Virus record (IMG/VR): IMGVR_UViG_3300046171_000205
Span: 1-43,244 of that record
Source: a virus
DNA length: 43,244 nucleotides
Reading direction: 5' to 3' (one strand)
Shown: positions 32,901 to 39,696 of the stretch, piece after piece
How positions within the stretch are numbered: the first letter of the stretch is position 1
Layout of the letters: each line of letters begins with the position of its first letter
The notes under the pieces: generated by a model
What the model saw: only the letters and a program-made list of their open reading frames with translations
The model's database searches: none
Told to the model about the DNA's origin: nothing
Position numbers and translations under genes: made by a program

Positions 32901-34465
32901 CTGGAAGTAAAATAAATGGACTATCAAAATTTAGTGCATTAGATGAGAAAAGATTAGATGATGCTACAGGACCTTTGAGAGTTTTGCAAGTGACAAGTAA
33001 AACTCAATCAACAGGATCTGTATTGTTAGCGGTTTCTGAAAATGAAACAACAGGTATTTATTTGGGTGAACAACAATTACAGCAAACATCTAGTGGAGGT
33101 CAGTTTTTAGCGGTTTCCTCAGGTGTTATTGGAACAATGAATACATTACGAGGTTCATACGGTACAAGTCACCCCGAATCATTTGTTGTTAATGAGGGAA
33201 AGGCTTTTTGGTTTGATGTAAAAAATGAAACAGTAATAAAGTATGACAATAATGGTTTGACTGCCATTGGGGATGTTAAAATGAAAACTTTCTTTAAAGA
33301 AAAGTCTAATATAATAAATAGCGACACAATACGTCATTTTGTAGTTGGAACGTATGATGACTATAACTCAGAATATATTTTAACTATACCAAGAACAGGA
33401 GAGGTTACAACTGTGTTACAGCAGGACCCATATTATCCTGACACACCGGTTATAGAAATAACAAACGAGGGTAGTGAGCCAACATCAAAAGTTGTAACAG
33501 TTGAAATATTTAAACCTTGGGAAATGCAGTTTGAAATGACTGTAATTGATGGTGTCGGTACTATAACATTTAATAGTCCGTATACTTTTACGATACCATC
33601 TGGTGTTGTTCAAACTCCATCAGGATCTAATATAACTGTAACAAATGCCACAACAGGTGGTTTCACGTCATCTAATAATGAATTTTCTGGTTCTGGTACT
33701 TTAACAATATCTGGTGTATTTGGCGATGTAGAACATATAATTCTACAATTGAATAGAGTTATTCAACCAAGGTTGTCTGCTATTGTTGTTTCTAATTTAA
33801 TAACATATACAAATGATACTGAATTAGATTTCGGAGCACAAACAAGTGGTAATACACCAATAAGAGTTACAGATGCTACAGATGGTACTTTTCCTATGTT
33901 TGAGGAAAAAAGTTTAGTCCCTTCTAATGGAACGTTAACAATACCTTGTACTTCTACAGTCCCATGGCAATTTGGTATAGCAGACAATAACTCTACTAAT
34001 TTTACAGAATGTGAGTTAGGGGTTTGTTCTGATATTGCAGCAAATAGAATTACTACAAACGCTACTGCAATAACTGCGTCAAGCACAACTATAGGTTATC
34101 AACCAGGAACTTTTAACATCACTATCACAGGTATTGATGAAGATATAGACTCTATAGTTATAGATTCCAGACCACTTAAAAGAGCGGTATTTGGTAGTTT
34201 TACTTTTGATGATATAACAGCATCAGGATTAAGTTTAAATTCATCTATAGTTTTAAATAAAGAAACAGCAACAGAATTCGGGTTTGTTTATTCTACTACA
34301 GACACTGATCCTTCAATAGGAGAATCTGGGGTGACCAAGGTTGCCTTATCAGGAAGTACTTCTGATATGTCACACACTATAACAGGATTAAGTGCAGACA
34401 CAACAGTATACGCAAAAGCATATTTAACATCTAACTTTGGAACAAGATATGGTGTTTGTTTATAA
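29942..34465 (+). CDS. Giant tail barrel (muzzle/stabilisation-type) protein, N-terminal part
   Basis: The 1507-aa protein has the opening of crAss-like stabilisation or muzzle proteins ('FIAGINADDSFFAHTEADNL', 'LNVRVVSSSEGKAGSISNVN', 'IDDILYWTGVDGREPFRINV'), propeller-like blades to about residue 1130, and 'FVVGTYDDYNSEYILTIPRT' near 1135-1155. In relatives that last motif leads straight to a conserved C-terminal part; here about 350 residues of beta-sandwich repeats follow instead, and the conserved part appears at 36156-36700 in another gene. The frame stops at 34463 in the middle of a repeat ('NFGTRYGVCL'); dropping one T of the TTT at 34455-34457 would continue it into the next ORF (1743 aa in total). 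It builds the tail tube or tip through which DNA leaves. Confidence 0.8.
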   Translation: MENSKKTFIAGINADDSFFAHTEADNLDALNVRVVSSSEGKAGSISNVNGTRLVPNYQSFYNVKVVGSYEDFTTNNVFYFLVNKDNNVSTIYCYKPEEDNIFKVLSDNNLDSTYSLNFNPDKPITGIGYIDDILYWTGVDGREPFRINVERGIKTNHTDYVTSENAYVTPISKSIVTLIRKPPMLPLQITVMEDTDRDTSFLKSRSHTFAYRYVYKDGETSVFSPTSYHYPNQDIDDDNHKTSRKIKVDFPLYEAESYGISQDVHKIQYAVKFDKDTSYFIWKEFDNITHATEFAAQKNNIEGAISADFYNDVLGFAVDDVNSIKLYDTIPYEAEALSIARNRLFLGNIKEGRLNTRQLKSTDIDLNIITQSFSDSFNQYDRDRGGKVSFSHASAYQIGLAFFDFAGRTGGVLTDNAMKVITPERELELDAYNAFINFNLNTETANSIIPDWAEYYAIVRTKNLIKDFTITNLSDSIRYYKIDSNGGFSVFVENNYPTNNENDNKGISGTPNGTFSDNQHVTFDPNHEGVAIGLGDLTSYKQGYTYQEGDRIKLITKDRIIEMAITGQEGRYVLCNLIDLNESDYLNTTVLSALDYSIIYEIYSPHKIQPNEFYYEAFNGRIIESGGQRTYSDTSGNLIGDVYVRSLAADLSAIEDHFHEGKQRSTSSQDSPIQGNVAYIDFPIFYGSGENDLSANTGVGNYTESDDYRYDIKINSTGSTDTFVWRRRSRVQLGISTSYSSPISITGSAQSLSGGVVITFENTTGHTLNDRWVVSAKTATNSNMDQLADKTMALYKPPPGGTILQGSRIKIYYIERRNPVGPNNFTHEWEVEYPGNLITETFVSLEELFWETTFGTQCASAFQNRKYAFSFRRGKMDNTNGGNQRIKILDSDGTAPGANVSLSDGSDIFMIVESRETEVGGGRDVRTTYSLLIDFAEEFAYKSESMNPSNDYFLNWIQITGKPNLVPSEVSSQKKTTGIVFSETKIPGSKINGLSKFSALDEKRLDDATGPLRVLQVTSKTQSTGSVLLAVSENETTGIYLGEQQLQQTSSGGQFLAVSSGVIGTMNTLRGSYGTSHPESFVVNEGKAFWFDVKNETVIKYDNNGLTAIGDVKMKTFFKEKSNIINSDTIRHFVVGTYDDYNSEYILTIPRTGEVTTVLQQDPYYPDTPVIEITNEGSEPTSKVVTVEIFKPWEMQFEMTVIDGVGTITFNSPYTFTIPSGVVQTPSGSNITVTNATTGGFTSSNNEFSGSGTLTISGVFGDVEHIILQLNRVIQPRLSAIVVSNLITYTNDTELDFGAQTSGNTPIRVTDATDGTFPMFEEKSLVPSNGTLTIPCTSTVPWQFGIADNNSTNFTECELGVCSDIAANRITTNATAITASSTTIGYQPGTFNITITGIDEDIDSIVIDSRPLKRAVFGSFTFDDITASGLSLNSSIVLNKETATEFGFVYSTTDTDPSIGESGVTKVALSGSTSDMSHTITGLSADTTVYAKAYLTSNFGTRYGVCL

Positions 34466-35174
34466 CCAGGCTACAGGATCAGCAAGTAATACAGCACCCG
34501 CAGTAACCTCTGATAGTTTCAGTTCTACTAACAATAGGTTTACAGGAATTATAACTTCTAATGGAGGATCAACAGCAGGGACAAATGGTATTACAGAAAG
34601 AGGTTGGGTTTTCTCATCAAGCGACAACACTCCTACTATAGGTGAGTCAGGTGTTGTAAAAATACTAGCACCTCAAGTTGCTATTGATTCATTCCCTTAC
34701 ACTTATACAAGTCTTAATACTTTGTTAGTATCAGGCACACAATATTACTGGAGGGCATATGCTAAAAATGATGTAGGTACTTCTTATGGTGATGTGAAAA
34801 CCTTCACCACAGCAGATACTTCAGTGGGTATTGGAGGGTTTACATTGCAAAGTAATAGTGTTTCAGGTAACGGTGGATATGTACAGGTTGATGTTACTAA
34901 AAATGTAACAACAGGAATAGTAGCGGGAGACATAACATTTGTAATTTCTGCTAGTACTTCTATTATAGAAGGTGAAGAAGTAGCGGTAGCGTTTACAAAT
35001 ACACAAACTATAGACTCTGTTCAGGTGTACATTCCTGCAAATTATTCTGGTAGTAGTAGATATATTAATTTAAAAGTGAACTTATTTGATGGTATTCCAA
35101 ACTTAACAGGAAGCAACACACCTGTTACAATACAAGGTACTATTAATCAAGCAAGTTCGTCATTTCAACCATAA
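34449..35174 (+). CDS. Beta-sandwich repeat ORF, probable continuation of the barrel protein
   Basis: From ATG 34449 this encodes about 241 aa: 'VYNQATGSASNTAPAVTSDS', an FN3-like unit ('RGWVFSSSDNTPTIGESGVV', 'TQYYWRAYAKNDVGTSYGD', 'VKTFTT'), then a second sandwich ('GYVQVDVTKNVTTGIVAGDI'). The preceding ORF ends with a matching unit ('TDTDPSIGESGV', 'YAKAYLTSNFGTRYG') that lacks only its last strand, which this ORF supplies in the +1 frame. One chain across both is therefore likely. It stops 6 bases before the next ATG, which lies in the same frame. As a separate gene the overlap with its neighbour would be 17 bases. Confidence 0.65.
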   Translation: MVFVYNQATGSASNTAPAVTSDSFSSTNNRFTGIITSNGGSTAGTNGITERGWVFSSSDNTPTIGESGVVKILAPQVAIDSFPYTYTSLNTLLVSGTQYYWRAYAKNDVGTSYGDVKTFTTADTSVGIGGFTLQSNSVSGNGGYVQVDVTKNVTTGIVAGDITFVISASTSIIEGEEVAVAFTNTQTIDSVQVYIPANYSGSSRYINLKVNLFDGIPNLTGSNTPVTIQGTINQASSSFQP

Positions 35175-35180
35175 AAAAAT

Positions 35181-36722
35181 ATGAGTAATTTTTGTATAAA
35201 TACTGACTTTAATCCAGGAGACGAAATAAAAATAGTTTTCGACATACATAATGAGGTGCCTACTACCACAGATAAAACAGTATATATTGTAGATTTACAA
35301 GAAGGAACTCCTCATACTATAGCAGAAGAAAATATAACTCGAAGTGATTATCAGGCAATACAGTCACAAAACATTCATTGGAGTAATGTTCGTGGAAGTT
35401 ATGTAAATGGTGCTTGGCAAACTAATGAAAATTTTTATGCGGGTGCCACGTCATCTGATGGTGTATACAATACTAATAAAATAATAAGCCAACCAAAACA
35501 TGAAACTTCCGCTGCTAAAATAGCATCAGATATTTCAAGGACTATAAGCGGTGTTACTTATGATGATTGGTATCTACCAACACAAGGTGAGTTAAGTACT
35601 TTGTATAATTTAATGGATGTTTTAGATCCTGTAATTGTTGCAAATGGTGGTTCTAAATTAAGAAAAAATCACTCATGGGCTATTGTAAAAAATTACTGGG
35701 CTTCCTGGGAAAGTGCTAGTCCAACTACAACAACTCCTGTTATTAGTATGTCTTTTAACCCAAACTCTGGAGGTGGTGCAACTTTTGGTAGACAAAAGTA
35801 TCATAAATTTAGAGTTAGAGCAGTTAGACGTATGACCACTACAGATAATGTTTCTGTAGGAGATTTTTATAAAGGTGGTGTAATATTTAAAATTATAGAT
35901 AGCGATACAGCAATAACTCCAGAAGTAGATCTAGATATTACTATGGGTTATGCAGATACAAATATATTTTCTGCTAATGATTTAGCAAGTGGGTATTCTA
36001 ATTCAGGGGTTGAGGTTTCGGTTACCGCAACACATGGTTCGAGTCCAGAAATATGTTTTAATTATACAAACAGCAATGCAGGTGATTATGAGTGGACAAC
36101 AAATGTCAGAATATTTAAGAAGGTAGAAGAGATAGAAGAACAAATTTCTGTTGGGAAAAGAACTACACTTGCTTGGAGTGAAGCGGCTCAAAGATGGGTA
36201 ACTAGATATTCTTTTACTCCTGAGTATTTTTCAACTTATAAAACCGGGTTCGCATCATTTGTAAATGGACGATTGTTTATTCATGACGATTCGAATAATA
36301 AAAACTATTTTTACAATGGTAAATATCCTACTCAAGTTTGTTATGTTGAGAATATAGAACCATCGCAGCCTAAGGTGTTTTTAACACATTCTGTGGAAGG
36401 TAATTCAGAACCATCATTAGCAAAGTTTGAAACGATAGATAACTGGACAATGAATAGTGACCTTGTAAAAGGTGATTATATAGAAAGAGAAGGTACTTAT
36501 TACTCTGATATGTTTGGAGATGTTAATGACCCTAATGTAGGTGATAATGCAACATATGGTGATAAGTTAATGAGAGGGACAAAACTAAGAGGTCAATACT
36601 TAAAAGTATTTATGACCTTCAGACAAGAAGATTTAGAAGTAAAACATTCTAACATCGGATATATAACAAGTAAAGGACATACAACAAATGGTTCAAGAGG
36701 AGGCAGTCAAAAAACAAGGTGA
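35181..36722 (+). CDS. Lectin-like (DUF1566) domain fused to barrel C-terminal part (513 aa)
   Basis: Residues about 60-217 look like a DUF1566/Lcl-type C-type-lectin fold: 'GVYNTNKII', 'AAKIASDISRTISGVTYDDW', 'YLPTQGELSTLYNLM', 'NYWASWESAS' and 'KFRVRAVRR'. Residues about 326-505 ('TTLAWSEAAQRWVTRYSFTP', 'YKTGFASFVNGRLFIHDDSN', 'VFLTHSVEGN', 'YYSDMFGDVNDPNVGDNATY', 'GDKLMRGTKLRGQYLKVFMT') are the conserved C-terminal part of crAss-like barrel proteins, which should follow residue 1155 of the ORF at 29942. The gene therefore joins an adhesin module to half of a tail-barrel domain. An in-frame TAA (35172-35174) and 2 codons separate it from the ORF before. The lectin part may bind host glycans. 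Confidence 0.75.
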   Translation: MSNFCINTDFNPGDEIKIVFDIHNEVPTTTDKTVYIVDLQEGTPHTIAEENITRSDYQAIQSQNIHWSNVRGSYVNGAWQTNENFYAGATSSDGVYNTNKIISQPKHETSAAKIASDISRTISGVTYDDWYLPTQGELSTLYNLMDVLDPVIVANGGSKLRKNHSWAIVKNYWASWESASPTTTTPVISMSFNPNSGGGATFGRQKYHKFRVRAVRRMTTTDNVSVGDFYKGGVIFKIIDSDTAITPEVDLDITMGYADTNIFSANDLASGYSNSGVEVSVTATHGSSPEICFNYTNSNAGDYEWTTNVRIFKKVEEIEEQISVGKRTTLAWSEAAQRWVTRYSFTPEYFSTYKTGFASFVNGRLFIHDDSNNKNYFYNGKYPTQVCYVENIEPSQPKVFLTHSVEGNSEPSLAKFETIDNWTMNSDLVKGDYIEREGTYYSDMFGDVNDPNVGDNATYGDKLMRGTKLRGQYLKVFMTFRQEDLEVKHSNIGYITSKGHTTNGSRGGSQKTR

Positions 36723-37182
36723 AACTGGAGTTAGTAACTACAAGCAAAAACTTGAAGATTTACAAAATGTAATGATTGCTAACAATGATCGAGATGGTAT
36801 ATATGGAGATGGTAAGACATTAGTAAATAATGAAGAATTTAAAATAACTCATGATTTCTCAGATCAATTATATATGAGAAAAATGAGAATGCCTGAAGGG
36901 TCATTTGTGGTTAGTGCGATACATCATACTGATCATTTTTGGTTTTTACTATCTGGTAGAATATTTGTTACGACAGATGGTGAAACAGTAGAACATGTAG
37001 CACCTTGTTATGCTAGATCTATAAAAGGGGCAAAAAGATTTATTGTTTGTGCGGAGGAATGTTTATTTATTAATGTGCATAAAAACCCAACAAACACAAA
37101 AGACATTGATGAGGTGCAAGATAATTTGTACTCAATAACAATAGAAGAATATAATAAAAAAGAAAAATCATGGCAGGAATAG
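36688..37182 (+). CDS. Cupin-like small phage protein (164 aa)
   Basis: The C-terminal 110 residues form a cupin-type barrel: 'MRMPEGSFVVSAIHHTDHFW', 'FLLSGRIFVTTDGETVEHVA', 'PCYARSIKGAKRFIVCAEEC' and 'LFINVHKNPTNTKDIDEVQD'. This matches a frequent phage cupin (GshhVsxxHxxxHxhhhhxGxhxVhxxxxxxxhxAPxxxxxxpGxKRxhhhxedxhxhxhHxt). His residues in 'IHHTDH' and the late 'VHKN' are possible metal ligands. Its function in phages is unknown. The first 34 bases overlap the gene before; ATG 36688 lies in it. It is followed, with a 13-base overlap, by internal virion genes. Confidence 0.7.
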   Translation: MVQEEAVKKQGETGVSNYKQKLEDLQNVMIANNDRDGIYGDGKTLVNNEEFKITHDFSDQLYMRKMRMPEGSFVVSAIHHTDHFWFLLSGRIFVTTDGETVEHVAPCYARSIKGAKRFIVCAEECLFINVHKNPTNTKDIDEVQDNLYSITIEEYNKKEKSWQE

Positions 37183-37775
37183 TTACAGCAGGATTAATCG
37201 GAGGAGGTATACAAGCCTTAGGTGGTTTGGCTCAAGCAGCCTCTGGTATATTTGGCAAGAAAAAAAGACAAAGAAGATTAGAGAGTCTTCTTGCTCAAAG
37301 ACCTAAATATAAAATACCAAAAGAGATATCACAAGACATGGAGATGATGCGTAACCGAAAAGATGGTAGGTTATCAGAACAACAAGACATGAAAAATGCT
37401 TTATTCACTAACGTACAAAACACAGTTGCAAGAGCCCAGGCGGCTTCAGGATCTTTAGAAGATCAGTTAGCAATTGGTGCAAGTGCAGGTGCAGGAATGC
37501 AAGATGCATTAATAAAGAATAGAATGGCCGGTGCTCAAGAGAGAGCAAACAGAATCTCTGGATATAGAGAATCTTTAACTAACATGGCTCAAGCAAAAGA
37601 CCAAGCATTTAAATTAAATGAATTAGATCCATTTAAAATGAAAGTTCAAGGGACACTAGCAAACGATGCAATGTCTAGACAGATGACTTTTGGTGGAATT
37701 AATCAGGCAGGTGCAGGTTTAGCAAATATGGGAACAGCAGGAACAGCCGCAGGTAATACTGGGTTTTTCCAATAA
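37170..37775 (+). CDS. Internal virion/tail-hub-like protein A (201 aa)
   Basis: The N-terminus is a glycine- and alanine-rich hydrophobic segment ('MAGIVTAGLIGGGIQALGGL') followed by basic 'GKKKRQRRLESLLAQRPKYK', then 'IPKEISQDMEMMRNRKDGRL', Ala-rich helices and a Gly-rich tail ('GAGLANMGTAGTAAGNTGFF'). Small proteins of this type precede the large internal proteins in podoviruses and are thought to enter the cell membrane at injection. Role inferred from layout. Confidence 0.6.
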   Translation: MAGIVTAGLIGGGIQALGGLAQAASGIFGKKKRQRRLESLLAQRPKYKIPKEISQDMEMMRNRKDGRLSEQQDMKNALFTNVQNTVARAQAASGSLEDQLAIGASAGAGMQDALIKNRMAGAQERANRISGYRESLTNMAQAKDQAFKLNELDPFKMKVQGTLANDAMSRQMTFGGINQAGAGLANMGTAGTAAGNTGFFQ

Positions 37776-37784
37776 AACATAATT

Positions 37785-38840
37785 ATGGCAAAATATACAC
37801 CGACTTTATTAGGTAAAGACACAGAAATAAATATAGCACCTTTCTTTGGAGGGGGCTTTGTTGATGCAGGAGCAGCACAATTAAATCAGGCTGTTCAAAA
37901 TAATGCAAGAGCAATAACCGAAGCAAAGAACAAGAAATTTGAACAAGCCCAAAAACTTAGAGATGGTATTGTGTCAGGACATTTTTCTGATATAATGGCC
38001 GCTCAGGTTGGAGAAGATATTGCAGAACTAGCATCAATGGGTACTTATTCAGAAGCATACCAAGTTAAACTTGCTGAGGCTAATGCTAGATTAGGTGTTA
38101 ATGTCGCTAAACAAGAACAGATTACCACAGGTGCTAAAGAAATAACAGATCAGTTTCAACAAGATCCAAGTAATAAGTATTATGAGCGTAATGCTTTGGG
38201 TGCAAACTTAGACGATACAATTCAATCGGGCGGTTTAAATACAACAAGAAATGACTTAGATGATTCTTTTAAATATTTTAAAAACAACACTAAAAACATT
38301 AAAGATGGTGTTGTTAGAACGGACTTTCAATCTAAACTTGGAGAGATAGTACAAAAAGTAGAAGCAACAGGCGGCTTAACTAATGTAAATTCTGAGTTTG
38401 CCAAATTTACAAAAACATCTGATGGTCAAAAATTCGTTACAGGTTATACTTATGATCCTGTAAATAGAATGTACATCCCTGCTTTTGATGAGAGTAAGTT
38501 ACCTCCAAGAGGTTTAGTTGAATTGTATAGAGGAATCGATGACGCTGCTGCAACTTTAATGGATGATTATGTAAGTAAAAAACACAAAGAAAAAGCAGAC
38601 GATCCAAATTCACCTATAACAGAGTTTGCAAAAGATCAGTATGAAAGAAGATTTATACTAGAAGAAATGCAAAAGTTAGCCCCAGGTGGATCTATGCAAG
38701 ATATAGAGCAGGATGAGTTTAGAAGCAGAAGGGCTCCAACTGAATCGAGGGACAGAGATCAAATTGAGAAACTCAAGGGACAAAGCAGCATTAGATGCGG
38801 TACTAAACAAAGTAGAACAAGTACGATTGTTAGATGCTAA
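37785..38840 (+). CDS. Internal virion (cargo-type) protein B, N-terminal part
   Basis: The 351-aa frame is helical and Ala/Gln-rich ('AAQLNQAVQNNARAITEAKN', 'MAAQVGEDIAELASMGTYSE'), typical of internal virion proteins. Up to 'SRDRDQIEKLK' it reads as normal protein. The last 21 residues (starting GQSSIRCGTKQS) look like an out-of-frame run. Skipping one G of the GGG at 38777-38779 joins it to the next frame as '...IEKLK' then 'DKAALDAVLNKVEQVRLL', giving about 635 aa. Start is an A/T-rich leader plus ATG, 9 bases after the gene before. Confidence 0.62.
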   Translation: MAKYTPTLLGKDTEINIAPFFGGGFVDAGAAQLNQAVQNNARAITEAKNKKFEQAQKLRDGIVSGHFSDIMAAQVGEDIAELASMGTYSEAYQVKLAEANARLGVNVAKQEQITTGAKEITDQFQQDPSNKYYERNALGANLDDTIQSGGLNTTRNDLDDSFKYFKNNTKNIKDGVVRTDFQSKLGEIVQKVEATGGLTNVNSEFAKFTKTSDGQKFVTGYTYDPVNRMYIPAFDESKLPPRGLVELYRGIDDAAATLMDDYVSKKHKEKADDPNSPITEFAKDQYERRFILEEMQKLAPGGSMQDIEQDEFRSRRAPTESRDRDQIEKLKGQSSIRCGTKQSRTSTIVRC

Positions 38841-39693
38841 TCAAATGCAGTCTAAAGGCATGATGGTTAATTATGTAGATATTGATCCTTCGGGCACTGG
38901 AAATCCAATAAGAATGTTAGACCTTTCTGGAACACAAGATTTAGATATTCCTATAGCAAAACAAGTTTATATCAATAATCAAACAGGAGAAAGAAAAGAA
39001 TCTTATGTTGCTCCAAATAAAGTTTATTTAGATGTTGATGAAGAAAGTGGTATGAATTCACTTTATCTAGTAACAGGTGATGATGGCGATGAAACTTATA
39101 CTGTTTATAATGATAGAAATATATCTACACTTGCTTTAAGATTATCTAATGCTAATTTTGGTGGATCGTCTGTTTATAAGAACTGGAATCTGATATCACA
39201 ACAAAATGGTGAGTTATCAAGAGATGGAATAACTACTAATCAATTAAATAAATTAGATAAACCAGATTCAGTTATAGCAGATGGAATAAGAACGAAAAAC
39301 GATGCTATTTCACAAGGAGCAGAAGCCCCATCTTTTGATGTAACAGAATTGAACAACAACTTTAAAGAAGCAGGTAATAATCATGATAAAATAGATGCAG
39401 CACTTGAGCCTGTAAATATTTATTTTGCTAGAGAAGGACATTTTGATGTTGGTATTGTAGATAGAAACGGTAAACAGGTTACTGATAAAAGAGTAAAATA
39501 TTTAGATTTCAAAAGAGATGGATACTATGGCGGAACCAGAGGTTTTGATAAAAAATATGGTATACTAAGATATAAAGTAGATAATGGAGATGGGACTTTT
39601 GGCCCAGAACAGACAGTAGAAATGAAAACATCTGACTTTGTGAATTCAGTAGCAGGTTCAGCAGGACAATTCAATTTAAATCAGGAAAGATAA
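38713..39693 (+). CDS. Internal virion (cargo-type) protein B, C-terminal part
   Basis: This 326-aa frame overlaps the preceding gene by 128 bases, far more than other overlaps here. Its first 22 residues look out-of-frame, while from 'DKAALDAVLNKVEQVRLLDA' (about 38780 on) the protein is convincing. It continues with mixed alpha/beta sequence ('KVYLDVDEESGMNSLYLVTG', 'KQVTDKRVKYLDFKRDGYYG') and ends 'QFNLNQER' 3 bases before the next gene. Best read as the rest of protein B in the +1 frame. No enzymatic motif. Confidence 0.6.
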   Translation: MSLEAEGLQLNRGTEIKLRNSRDKAALDAVLNKVEQVRLLDANQMQSKGMMVNYVDIDPSGTGNPIRMLDLSGTQDLDIPIAKQVYINNQTGERKESYVAPNKVYLDVDEESGMNSLYLVTGDDGDETYTVYNDRNISTLALRLSNANFGGSSVYKNWNLISQQNGELSRDGITTNQLNKLDKPDSVIADGIRTKNDAISQGAEAPSFDVTELNNNFKEAGNNHDKIDAALEPVNIYFAREGHFDVGIVDRNGKQVTDKRVKYLDFKRDGYYGGTRGFDKKYGILRYKVDNGDGTFGPEQTVEMKTSDFVNSVAGSAGQFNLNQER

Positions 39694-39696
39694 AAT

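Noticed and set aside
35181-36722. Diversity-generating retroelement target
   Set aside because: The lectin-like fold would suit it, but no reverse transcriptase or second copy of the variable part is in the window, and the domain is not at the end of the protein. Left as something to check in the full genome.
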